Source: Polaribacter sp. ALD11 (GTDB lineage Bacteria; Bacteroidota; Bacteroidia; Flavobacteriales; Flavobacteriaceae). From it: 64,000 bases of DNA. Below, piece after piece: positions 43,261 through 51,419 of the stretch (position 1 is its first letter; every line of letters starts with the position of its first letter). Location of the stretch: positions 407,001 to 471,000 of the forward strand of contig NZ_CP025119.1 of the NCBI RefSeq assembly GCF_002831685.1, written 5' to 3'. The notes beneath the pieces are model-generated. The model was not told where the DNA came from and made no database searches. It was given only the letters and a program-made list of their open reading frames with translations. Position numbers and translations under genes: made by a program.

Positions 43261-44784
43261 ATGAAAATCACAAAATCACTTTTTTATTTTTTATCAATAA
43301 GTATTCTAGTTTCTTGTTCATCAATAAAAGAAACCCAAAAAGATGATGGGAAAATAGATTTCACTTTTCTACAATTAAATGACGTCTATGAAATTGCACC
43401 CATTCAAGGAGGTGAATTTGGTGGAATGGCAAGAGTAGCAACTGTGCACAAAGATTTGCTGAAAGAAAATAAAAACACCATGCTTTTTATGGCGGGCGAT
43501 TTTCTGAATCCGTCTTTATTAGGAACTATAAAAGTTGATGGAGAGCGTGTTCGAGGAAAGCAAATGGTAGAAGTTATGAATGCGATGCATTTCGACTTAG
43601 TAGCTTTTGGTAATCATGAGTTTGATATTTCACAAAAAGACCTTCAAAAAAGATTGAATGAAAGTGCTTTTTCTTGGATTTCTGCAAACGTAAAATTAAA
43701 AACAAGAGAAGGTTCAATTCCTTTTTACAAAGAAATAAATGGCATAAAAAAAGACGTACATGAAACTTTTATTAAAGAGTTTACAGACAAAGATGGTACA
43801 AAAATAAAAATTGGTTTTATAAGTGTCTGTATTCCTTCAAACCCGAAAGAATATGTAGAATATAGTAATATGTTTGTAAAAGCAAGAGCATCTTACGCTT
43901 TCTTAAAAGATAAAGTAGATGTGGTTTTTGGTTTTACGCATGTAAAATTGGCAAATGATAAAAGAATTGCAAAATTAATACCTGAATTGCCTTTAATTAT
44001 GGGTGGTCATGAACATACAAATAGTAATAATTTTATTGGTAATGTTCAAATTTCTAAAGCAGATGCAAATGCGAAGACGGTTTATATTCATAGAATTTCT
44101 TATGATAAAAAAACAAAAAAGACGGTTGTAGCATCAGAATTAAAAGAAATTAATGCTATCATAAAAGAAGATGAAAAAGTTGGACAAATTGTAACAAAAT
44201 GGCAAAACATTTTAAATACTAAAATTAAAGATGTAATATCAAATCCATCAGAAATTATTTATAAAACTGAAATTCCGCTAGACGGAAGAGACACACCAAT
44301 TAGAAGCACACAAACTAATTTAGGGCAAATTATTACAAGCGCAATGTCTTTTGTATATGATGATAAAGTGGATGCTGCTCTTGTAAACGGAGGTTCTATT
44401 AGAATAGACGATCAATTAGTTGGTAACATAACACCTGTAGATGTCTTTAGAGTGTTGCCTTATGGAGGTGCTGTTTTAAGAGTCGAGATAAAGGGAAGAT
44501 TGCTAAAACGTGTATTAGATTACGGACAATTAGCTGCAGGAACTGGTGCGTATTTGCACAGACATAATGTTAAGCTTAAAGGAAAGAACTGGTTTATCTC
44601 ACAAAAACCGTTGGATATTGATAAGACGTATACAGTTGCTTTTTCAGATTATTTGCTAAAAGGTTTCGATATTCCTTTTTTGTCTCCTACAAATAAAGAA
44701 GTTTATTCTATTTATACACCAAAAGAAAAAGAATTGGCGGTTGATATTAGAAAAGCGGTAGTAGCATATTTAAAAAGTATTTAA
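43261..44784 (+). CDS. 5'-nucleotidase/UDP-sugar-hydrolase-like lipoprotein
   Basis: A 507-residue lipoprotein (lipobox SILVSC, Cys19) with an N-terminal metallophosphoesterase domain: metal ligands in QLNDVYEIAP, MAGDFLNPS, FGNHEFDI and MGGHEHT. A C-terminal 5'-nucleotidase domain (about 340-500) contains NGGSIRIDD and the substrate stretch VFRVLPYGGAVLRVEIKG. Such proteins hydrolyse nucleotides outside the cytosol to salvage phosphate and nucleosides. It is monocistronic and upstream of the DUF4856 operon, from which it is separated by a promoter. Confidence 0.9.
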   Translation: MKITKSLFYFLSISILVSCSSIKETQKDDGKIDFTFLQLNDVYEIAPIQGGEFGGMARVATVHKDLLKENKNTMLFMAGDFLNPSLLGTIKVDGERVRGKQMVEVMNAMHFDLVAFGNHEFDISQKDLQKRLNESAFSWISANVKLKTREGSIPFYKEINGIKKDVHETFIKEFTDKDGTKIKIGFISVCIPSNPKEYVEYSNMFVKARASYAFLKDKVDVVFGFTHVKLANDKRIAKLIPELPLIMGGHEHTNSNNFIGNVQISKADANAKTVYIHRISYDKKTKKTVVASELKEINAIIKEDEKVGQIVTKWQNILNTKIKDVISNPSEIIYKTEIPLDGRDTPIRSTQTNLGQIITSAMSFVYDDKVDAALVNGGSIRIDDQLVGNITPVDVFRVLPYGGAVLRVEIKGRLLKRVLDYGQLAAGTGAYLHRHNVKLKGKNWFISQKPLDIDKTYTVAFSDYLLKGFDIPFLSPTNKEVYSIYTPKEKELAVDIRKAVVAYLKSI

Positions 44785-44834
44785 TTATATTACTTGTTTT
44801 TAGTAAGTTATAGTGTTAATTAAATATTGTTTTA

Positions 44835-44849
44835 ATTTATTCTAAATAA
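44835..44849 (+). promoter_or_regulatory. Operator-like 15-mer upstream of the iron-uptake operon
   Basis: ATTTATTCTAAATAA. Its inner 13 bases (44837-44849) are a palindrome, TTATT-CTA-AATAA. The exact reverse complement occurs at 46169-46183, upstream of the imelysin gene. It sits just before the -33 TTG of the DUF4856 promoter, a repressor-compatible position. The half TTTAGAAT resembles the AT-rich sites of iron regulators in Bacteroidetes, by recall only. A partial repeat (TCTAAATAA) lies at 44912-44920. Confidence 0.55.
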
Positions 44850-44852
44850 GCT

Positions 44853-44882
44853 TTGTTGAATTAATTATGAGTAGTATATTTG
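44853..44882 (+). promoter_or_regulatory. Promoter of the DUF4856-imelysin-HTTM-TonB operon
   Basis: TTG (44853-44855), 19 bases, TATATTTG (44875-44882): the best-formed promoter in the window. It lies about 40 bases before the ATG at 44922. Confidence 0.75.
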
Positions 44883-44921
44883 CATAAAAATAAAATACTA
44901 TTTATAGTTAATCTAAATAAA

Positions 44922-46103
44922 ATGAAAAAAGTACTTTTAACATTCGCTTTTGCTGCCTCAATAATTTCTTGTAGCAATAATAACGTAACAAATACAGTAG
45001 CTCCTTCAACGTATAAATTTGAAAGAAACGGAACTTCATCTGTAAGTTTTGGCGGACAAACAACAAGAATTAAAATGGGAGCAGAGTTTCTTTCTGCACT
45101 TAGAAACACTTCTGAAACGGTTGCTACGTTAAACGCAAAATTTGCTCATTCTGCAGGAGATAATAATTTTTCTGACGCAGATTTAAATGCATCTTCTAAA
45201 AACATTAGAAGTAAAGTTGCTGCCTCAACAGATTTTTACTCGGCAAATACTACGGATGCAACAGCAATAAAAACACAATTTGATTCTTGGATTGAAGCAC
45301 AAGTAAATAATGTTTTTCCTAATTGGGAAATAGATGCTTCTGCAGGAGTTGCAGGTAAAATTCAACAAGCTGGTGGTGGTTCTGTAAGGTATGTTAATAA
45401 AAAAGGTGTAGAATATAATCAATTAATAGCTAAAAGTTTAATTGGTGGTTTAATGGTAGATCAAATTTTAAACAACTATTTAAGTACTGCTGTTTTAGAT
45501 GCAGGAACAAATATTGCAGATAACAACGGAGATGTTTTATTAAGCGGTAAAAATTACACTTCTATGGAACATAAATGGGATGAAGCTTTTGGTTATTTAT
45601 ACGGAAACGAAGCAGATGTAACTGCACCAACTTATGATGCAGATAAATTTTTAAATGAATATTTAGGTAAAGTAAAAGGAAATGCAAATTTTAAAGGTAT
45701 AGATGTTGTTGTTTACAATGCTTTCAAATTAGGAAGAGCTGCGATTACAGAAAAAGATTACAATACTAGAGATGCGCAAGCAGCAATCTTAAAAGAAAAT
45801 ATATCTACAGTTATTGCTGTTAGAGGAATTTACTATTTACAAAATGGTAAATTAAAATTAACATCAGACAAAGCAGCTGCTTTTCATGCATTGTCTGAAG
45901 CTTTAGGTTTTGTGTATAGCTTACAGTTTACAAGAAAACCAAATTCTACAGAATCTTATTTTACAAAAGCAGAAGTAGATGGTTTTATGACAAAATTACA
46001 AGTGGGTAATGGTTTCTGGGATATTACAGAAGCAACTATAGATGAAGTTTCTAATGCAATTGCTGCCAAATTCAATTTTACAACAGAACAAGCAGGAATA
46101 TAA
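44922..46103 (+). CDS. DUF4856 domain-containing lipoprotein
   Basis: A 393-residue lipoprotein; the start ATG at 44922 gives the signal FAFAASIISCSNNN with the lipid cysteine at Cys17. No upstream start preserves a signal sequence. The DUF4856 body contains GLMVDQILNNYLST and YTSMEHKWDEAFGYLYG, which share a helical H-x-W-x-E-A pattern with imelysin-type iron-related proteins. The partner gene downstream is an imelysin, so a role in surface or periplasmic iron handling is inferred. A weak hairpin terminator lies between the two genes. Confidence 0.8.
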   Translation: MKKVLLTFAFAASIISCSNNNVTNTVAPSTYKFERNGTSSVSFGGQTTRIKMGAEFLSALRNTSETVATLNAKFAHSAGDNNFSDADLNASSKNIRSKVAASTDFYSANTTDATAIKTQFDSWIEAQVNNVFPNWEIDASAGVAGKIQQAGGGSVRYVNKKGVEYNQLIAKSLIGGLMVDQILNNYLSTAVLDAGTNIADNNGDVLLSGKNYTSMEHKWDEAFGYLYGNEADVTAPTYDADKFLNEYLGKVKGNANFKGIDVVVYNAFKLGRAAITEKDYNTRDAQAAILKENISTVIAVRGIYYLQNGKLKLTSDKAAAFHALSEALGFVYSLQFTRKPNSTESYFTKAEVDGFMTKLQVGNGFWDITEATIDEVSNAIAAKFNFTTEQAGI

Positions 46104-46124
46104 ATTACCAAGGTAATTAAAAAG

Positions 46125-46162
46125 CAAAAAGTAATCTTAACTGATTGCTTTTTGTTATTTTT
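46125..46162 (+). terminator. Internal terminator-like hairpin between DUF4856 and imelysin genes
   Basis: A 12-bp stem with one G-T pair (46125-46136 with 46143-46154), a 6-nt loop and a following T-rich tract. It would give partial termination, so the first gene may be expressed above the rest. Confidence 0.6.
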
Positions 46163-46168
46163 GTGTCT

Positions 46169-46183
46169 TTATTTAGAATAAAT
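46169..46183 (+). promoter_or_regulatory. Operator-like 15-mer upstream of imelysin gene
   Basis: TTATTTAGAATAAAT, the exact reverse complement of 44835-44849. It lies 10 bases before the imelysin ATG at 46193 and just after a TATTTTTG -7-like box (46156-46163), as expected for a second regulated promoter. Confidence 0.5.
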
Positions 46184-46192
46184 AGAAATAAT

Positions 46193-47293
46193 ATGTTTAA
46201 AAATTTTTTAATACTTTTTATATTAGTAATTACAATTTATGCGTGTTCTTCATCTGAAAAAGGAGAACCAGCTGTAACAGATAGTTTCGATAGAAGTGCT
46301 ATGTTGGTAAATATTGCAGACAACATCATAATACCTGCTTACGAAGATTTTAGCACTAAAATGAATGCTTTAAAAACTACTGGAGAAACGTTTACTGCAA
46401 ACCCAAATCAAGTTAATTTAGATGACTTAAGAGCTTCTTGGTTAATTGCATATAAGGCGTGGCAACACGTAGAAATGTTTAATATTGGTAAAGCAGAAGA
46501 AATTCAGTTTTCATTTTATATGAATATTTATCCATTAACAGTAAAAGATGTTGAAGATAATATTACTAATGGAAGTTATGACTTAACAAGTGTTAATAAC
46601 CATGATGCGCAAGGTTTTCCTGCATTAGACTACTTATTATACGGTGTTGCAGATACAGATGCTACTATTTTAGAAAAATACACAACTGCCACTAATAACG
46701 ATAATTATAAGAAATATATTACAGCTGTTTTAAATCAAATGAACACGCTTACAACAAGTGTTGTATCAGATTTTAAAGCACAAAGAAATACGTTTATTGC
46801 AAGTACACAAAATACGGCTACAAGTGTTGTAAATCAACTAATAAACGATTATATCTTTTATTATGAAAAAGGGTTGAGAGCTAATAAATTTGGAATTCCA
46901 GTGGGTGTTTTTTCATCAACTCCATTACCAGAAAAAGTAGAAGGATTTTATAAAAATGATGTTTCTAAAGAACTGGCTTTAGAAGCTTTAACAGCTGTAA
47001 AAAATTTATTTGAAGGTAAATATTATGCTTCATCTACTGTAGGTCTTGGTTTTAAAGATTATTTAATAAAGTTGAATAGAACAGATATTGCAACAAGTAT
47101 TACAAATCAGTTTAATTTAGCTACTACAGAAATTAATAAATTAGACAAGAGCTTTTCAATACAAATAAACACGGATAATACTGCAATGACAAAGTCTTTT
47201 GACGAATTACAAAAAGCTGTAGTTTTGCTAAAAGTAGATATGCTACAGGCATTTAATATTAATGTAGATTATGTTGATGCTGATGGAGATTAA
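46193..47293 (+). CDS. Imelysin-family lipoprotein
   Basis: A 366-residue lipoprotein; the start is ATG at 46193, giving the signal FKNFLILFILVITIYACSSS with lipid Cys18. The imelysin domain contains WLIAYKAWQHVEMFNIGKAE, carrying the family H-x-x-E-type pattern, and a second half with GFPALDYLLYG. Imelysins (peptidase M75, EfeO relatives) are iron-binding or iron-regulated periplasmic or surface proteins. It is between DUF4856 and the HTTM gene in an apparent iron operon. The protease activity of the family is doubtful. Confidence 0.88.
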   Translation: MFKNFLILFILVITIYACSSSEKGEPAVTDSFDRSAMLVNIADNIIIPAYEDFSTKMNALKTTGETFTANPNQVNLDDLRASWLIAYKAWQHVEMFNIGKAEEIQFSFYMNIYPLTVKDVEDNITNGSYDLTSVNNHDAQGFPALDYLLYGVADTDATILEKYTTATNNDNYKKYITAVLNQMNTLTTSVVSDFKAQRNTFIASTQNTATSVVNQLINDYIFYYEKGLRANKFGIPVGVFSSTPLPEKVEGFYKNDVSKELALEALTAVKNLFEGKYYASSTVGLGFKDYLIKLNRTDIATSITNQFNLATTEINKLDKSFSIQINTDNTAMTKSFDELQKAVVLLKVDMLQAFNINVDYVDADGD

Positions 47294-47318
47294 TCAAAAT
47301 GAATTAAACTAAAATAAG

Positions 47319-47362
47319 CACCTGATTTTCTATTGATTAATCAATGATAATCAGGTTTTTTT
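47319..47362 (+). terminator. Terminator overlapping the HTTM gene start
   Basis: A stem CCTGATT (47321-47327) with AATCAGG (47349-47355) encloses a palindrome ATTGATTAATCAAT (47332-47345) and ends in a T-run at 47356-47362. The HTTM ATG follows immediately at 47363, so termination would decide whether the last two genes are read. Confidence 0.7.
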
Positions 47363-48736
47363 ATGTTGAATAAAAGACTTAAATACAATTTTAAAGAACA
47401 AACAAGTAGTGCCCCTTTGGCAATATTTCGTTTGTTTTTTGGGCTGATGCTATTTGCAAGCATCGTTCGATTTTGGGCAAATGGTTGGATAGAAAAATTG
47501 TACTTAGTTCCAAAATTTAATTTCACCTATTTCGGTTTTAGTTGGATACAACCACTTGGGAATTATACCTATTTGCTTTTTATTATTTGTGGGCTGTCTG
47601 CACTCTTTGTCGCTTTTGGATATAAATACAGAATTGCAATTATCACCTTTTTTCTATCGTTTTTGTACATAGAATTGTTAGACAAAACTACCTATTTAAA
47701 TCATTATTATTTTATAACGATTCTTAGTTTCTTGCTGATTTTTCTACCCGCTAACGCTTATTTTTCGGTAGATGCTTTTATCAGAAAAAAACAATACAAA
47801 CACATACCAAAATGGACTATCGATAGTATTAAACTGTTATTAGTAATCGTTTATTTTTATGCTGGTTTAGCGAAACTAAATTCAGATTGGTTGTTTAGAG
47901 CAATGCCTTTAAAAATTTGGTTGCCATCTAAATATGATTTGCCATTTATTGGCGAAAATTTAATGCAGCAAAACTGGTTTCACTTTGCGATGAGTTGGTC
48001 TGGTATGTTGTATGATTTGGTAATTCCTTTTTTATTGTTGTATAAGAGAACACGTTTTGTAGCTTTTCTATTCGTAATTTTTTTCCATGTATTTACAAGA
48101 GTTTTGTTTCCAATTGGTATGTTTCCTTTTATTATGATTGTTTCTGCACTAATTTTCTTTGATGCAAAATTGCATTATCAAATTATAAACTTTATAAAAA
48201 CATACATTTTAAAAACAAAAAAAACACTTGTATTAGTAGATGATTTTCATTTTTCAAACGGTAAAAGAAAAGTACTTTTAGTTTTATTTGGTGTGTTTTT
48301 TGTCATTCAAATTTTACTTCCTTGGCGTTATTTACTATATCCAGGAGAGTTGTTTTGGACAGAAGAAGGCTATCGTTTTTCATGGAGAGTGATGCTCATG
48401 GAAAAAGCAGGAAGCACTAATTTTAAAATTGTAAACTTAGAATCTGGTACTTATTTTAGAGTAAATAACACCGACTTTTTAACCTCATTTCAAGAAAAAC
48501 AAATGAGCTATCAGCCAGATTTTATATTAGAATACGCACATTTTCTAGGAGACCATTTTACAAAACAAGGCCATAAGAATGTTGGTGTTTTTGCAGACAG
48601 TTATGTAGCTATAAACGGTAGATTAAGTACGAAATTTATAGATGAAGAAGTCGATTTATATCAGCAAAAAGCATCATTAAAACATAAAGATTGGGTGTTG
48701 CCATTTCAATCAGAAATAAAAATTAAAGGAATATAA
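47363..48736 (+). CDS. HTTM/vitamin-K-dependent gamma-carboxylase-like membrane protein
   Basis: A 457-residue integral membrane protein with several N-terminal helices and a soluble C-terminal part. The region from about residue 110 matches my memory of human gamma-glutamyl carboxylase: LNHYYFITI with H114 (human His160), YFYAGLAKLNSDW with K171 (human Lys218) and GMFPFIMIV. The C-terminal part (YRFSWRVMLMEK ... YVAINGRLS) also corresponds. Carboxylation of glutamate by a quinol cofactor is thus possible, or another redox reaction at the membrane. The start is conserved-looking (EQTSSAPLAIFRLFFG). TonB receptor follows after 3 bases. Confidence 0.85.
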   Translation: MLNKRLKYNFKEQTSSAPLAIFRLFFGLMLFASIVRFWANGWIEKLYLVPKFNFTYFGFSWIQPLGNYTYLLFIICGLSALFVAFGYKYRIAIITFFLSFLYIELLDKTTYLNHYYFITILSFLLIFLPANAYFSVDAFIRKKQYKHIPKWTIDSIKLLLVIVYFYAGLAKLNSDWLFRAMPLKIWLPSKYDLPFIGENLMQQNWFHFAMSWSGMLYDLVIPFLLLYKRTRFVAFLFVIFFHVFTRVLFPIGMFPFIMIVSALIFFDAKLHYQIINFIKTYILKTKKTLVLVDDFHFSNGKRKVLLVLFGVFFVIQILLPWRYLLYPGELFWTEEGYRFSWRVMLMEKAGSTNFKIVNLESGTYFRVNNTDFLTSFQEKQMSYQPDFILEYAHFLGDHFTKQGHKNVGVFADSYVAINGRLSTKFIDEEVDLYQQKASLKHKDWVLPFQSEIKIKGI

Positions 48737-48739
48737 ATA

Positions 48740-51139
48740 ATGAAATTTAGGATACTAATTATATTATCAATCTTGTTGCAAACAAGTGTTTTTAGTCAAT
48801 ATAAAATAACGGGGGTTATTGTTTCAGAAGGAAATAAACCGATTAATAAAGTTCAGATTTATGACGAAACAGGCGGTTTATTAGCACAAACTGGCATTTT
48901 AGGAAAGTTTAGTTTTTCTACAGAGAAAACAAAATTACCCTTAATTTTTTATGTGGAAGAATATCGCCTTAAAAACGTATTTGTTCAATTAAAAGATTTT
49001 GCAAATTTAAAAGTAACCTTAGATAATTTTTCAGAGAATTTATCTGAAATTCAAATTAAAGCAAGAAAAGAAAAAGTTTTTGAATTGAAGCGTTTAAAAG
49101 ACGTAGAAGGAACTTCAATATTTGCAGGAAAAAAGACCGAAGTTATTTTAGTAAATCAATCTACAGCAAATTTAGCAACCAATAATGCACGTCAGATTTT
49201 TAATCAAATTGCAGGTTTAAATATTTATCAGAATGACGATGCAGGTTTGCAATTAAATATTGGTGGTAGAGGCTTAGATCCAAATAGAACAGCCAATTTT
49301 AATACACGTCAAAATGGGTATGATATTAGTGCAGATGTTTTAGGATACCCAGAAAGTTATTACACGCCAGCAGCAGAAAGTTTAGAAGAAATTCAAGTAA
49401 TTAGAGGTGCAGCTTCACTTCAATACGGTACACAGTTTGGTGGTTTGGTAAATTTTGTCACTAAGAAACCAACAAAAGAACAAGAGATTGTTTTTAGAAA
49501 TACTGCAGGTAGTTTTGGGTTGTTTACCAACTTTACAAGCTTAAGTGATACGCAAGGAAAATGGAGCTATTATACGTTTTTAAACTATAAAAGAGGAGAC
49601 GGATTTAGACCAAACTCTAATTTTGAATCTAAAAATGCCTTTGTGCATGTTGGGTATCAATTTAATGAAAAAAGTAACCTTTCTTTAGAGTTAACAGTTT
49701 TAGATTATCTCGCGCAACAAGCTGGTGGTTTAACAGATGCTATGTTTAATGAAGCCCCCTACCAAAGCAATAGAGCGCGTAATTGGTTTCAAGTAAAATG
49801 GTTTTTGTATAACTTAAAATGGGAACATAAATTCTCTAATAAAACCAATTTTTCTTTTAATTTCTTCGGATTAGATGCGTCTAGAGATGCGCTAGGTTTT
49901 AGAACAAATAGAGTAAATCAAGTAGATCCTGGTTCTGAAAGAGATTTGATAAAAGGAACTTTTAAGAATTTTGGTTTTGAAACCAGATTATTAAGTAATT
50001 ATAGAATATTCGATAGAAAAGCAACTTTTTTAATAGGAACAAAGTTTTACAAGGCGAACAATACAAATATGCAAGGTCCTGGTTCAGATGGCTCCGATGC
50101 AGATTTTGAAATGCGCTTAGATAAATATCCTAATTATCCGAGACAATCAGACAGTAGGTTTCCTAATTTAAATGTGTCTTTATTTGGTGAAAATATTTTT
50201 TATGTAAATGATAAATTGTCTATAACTCCTGGTTTTAGAATGGAATATATTAACACCAAAAGAGATGAGATTATAAAGGATATTGTTACAGATGCTGCAG
50301 GAAACGTAATTAATGATAATTTAAGAGATGAGGAAGAATCTAATGAAAGAAACTTTATCCTATTAGGTGTTGGAACCAGTTATAAATACAGTAAATCGTT
50401 AGAGTTTTATGGAAACATTTCTCAGAACTATAGATCTGTAACTTTTTCTGATATTAGTACTGCAAACCCAGCTTTTGAAATTTCACCAGACATTACAGAT
50501 GAAAAAGGGTTTACTATTGATGCTGGTCTTAGAGGAAATTATAAAAATTATTTTTCTTATGATGCCAATGTATTTGGAGTCTTTTATAACGACAGGATTA
50601 ACATTTATACAAGAGCAGATGGTAAAGCCGAAAGAGATAATATTGGTGATGCAAGAATTTTAGGAATTGAAAGTTTAATCGATTTTAATTTGAAGAAAGT
50701 TTTTGATATGAATTCAGAGTATGTTTTAAATTACTTTATAAATTCATCATTTATTACTTCAGAATATACAAAATCAGAAAAAAATGGTGTTGTTGGTAAT
50801 GAAGTTGAGTTTATTCCGAACATAAACTTAAAAACAGGTATTCGTTTTGGGTATAATAACTTTTTATCGAGCTTACAATACTCTTATTTATCTCGTCAGT
50901 TTTCTGATGCTACAAATGCACCTGGAGGAAGTATTAGTGGGGTCACAGGAGAAATACCAGCCTATAGTATTTTAGACTTTTCTATGTCTTATACCTACAA
51001 GTTTGCAAAGCTAGAAGCAGGTGTAAATAATGTATTAGACAATTCTTATTTTACAAGAAGAGCAACAGGTTATCCAGGACCAGGAATTATACCTTCTGCG
51101 CCCAGAAATTACTATGTTGGTTTAGAATTAAAGTTTTAA
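48740..51139 (+). CDS. TonB-dependent outer-membrane receptor
   Basis: A 799-residue receptor with a signal peptide (1-19), a carboxypeptidase-regulatory-like domain (about 20-105), a plug with the motif GRGLDPNRTANFNTRQNGYD, the ESLEEIQVIRGAASLQYG segment, and a beta-barrel ending in aromatic F (GLELKF). The plug pattern and the neighbours (imelysin, DUF4856) suggest an iron or metal-chelate substrate such as ferric citrate or a siderophore; this is inferred. It is the last gene of the operon. Its length is normal for a FecA-like receptor. Confidence 0.9.
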   Translation: MKFRILIILSILLQTSVFSQYKITGVIVSEGNKPINKVQIYDETGGLLAQTGILGKFSFSTEKTKLPLIFYVEEYRLKNVFVQLKDFANLKVTLDNFSENLSEIQIKARKEKVFELKRLKDVEGTSIFAGKKTEVILVNQSTANLATNNARQIFNQIAGLNIYQNDDAGLQLNIGGRGLDPNRTANFNTRQNGYDISADVLGYPESYYTPAAESLEEIQVIRGAASLQYGTQFGGLVNFVTKKPTKEQEIVFRNTAGSFGLFTNFTSLSDTQGKWSYYTFLNYKRGDGFRPNSNFESKNAFVHVGYQFNEKSNLSLELTVLDYLAQQAGGLTDAMFNEAPYQSNRARNWFQVKWFLYNLKWEHKFSNKTNFSFNFFGLDASRDALGFRTNRVNQVDPGSERDLIKGTFKNFGFETRLLSNYRIFDRKATFLIGTKFYKANNTNMQGPGSDGSDADFEMRLDKYPNYPRQSDSRFPNLNVSLFGENIFYVNDKLSITPGFRMEYINTKRDEIIKDIVTDAAGNVINDNLRDEEESNERNFILLGVGTSYKYSKSLEFYGNISQNYRSVTFSDISTANPAFEISPDITDEKGFTIDAGLRGNYKNYFSYDANVFGVFYNDRINIYTRADGKAERDNIGDARILGIESLIDFNLKKVFDMNSEYVLNYFINSSFITSEYTKSEKNGVVGNEVEFIPNINLKTGIRFGYNNFLSSLQYSYLSRQFSDATNAPGGSISGVTGEIPAYSILDFSMSYTYKFAKLEAGVNNVLDNSYFTRRATGYPGPGIIPSAPRNYYVGLELKF

Positions 51140-51419
51140 GCAAAAATATTTGAGTTAATATCTCGAGGTTTTTTTTTGAATGATATGTTTTTCCCAATAA
51201 AAATTGTATAGTTTTTACAAAATTTCATTTCTTTCTGATGGTATTAAACGATGAATAGTATTCTAATTTTTAAAACAACTTTTAATCGCTTAATTATTTT
51301 AAACGATTCATTATAAATAAGCTAAAGTTCTTATAAAAAAACAATAATTATTTTTTTATAAGAACTTTATTCTCAATAATAAGTTGTAAATTTGCTCGCA
51401 ATTATACCTTAATTGCAAC
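51140..51419. other. Intergenic region upstream of guaB
   Basis: 280 bases with no gene. It holds two short TTTTTTATAAGAAC repeats around 51330-51366 and the -7 box TAAATTTG at 51387-51394. No terminator hairpin for the TonB gene is clear. Confidence 0.5.

Noticed and set aside
44880..44921. Upstream in-frame ATG (44880) for DUF4856
   Set aside because: It lies within the -7 box and would displace the lipoprotein signal from the N-terminus.
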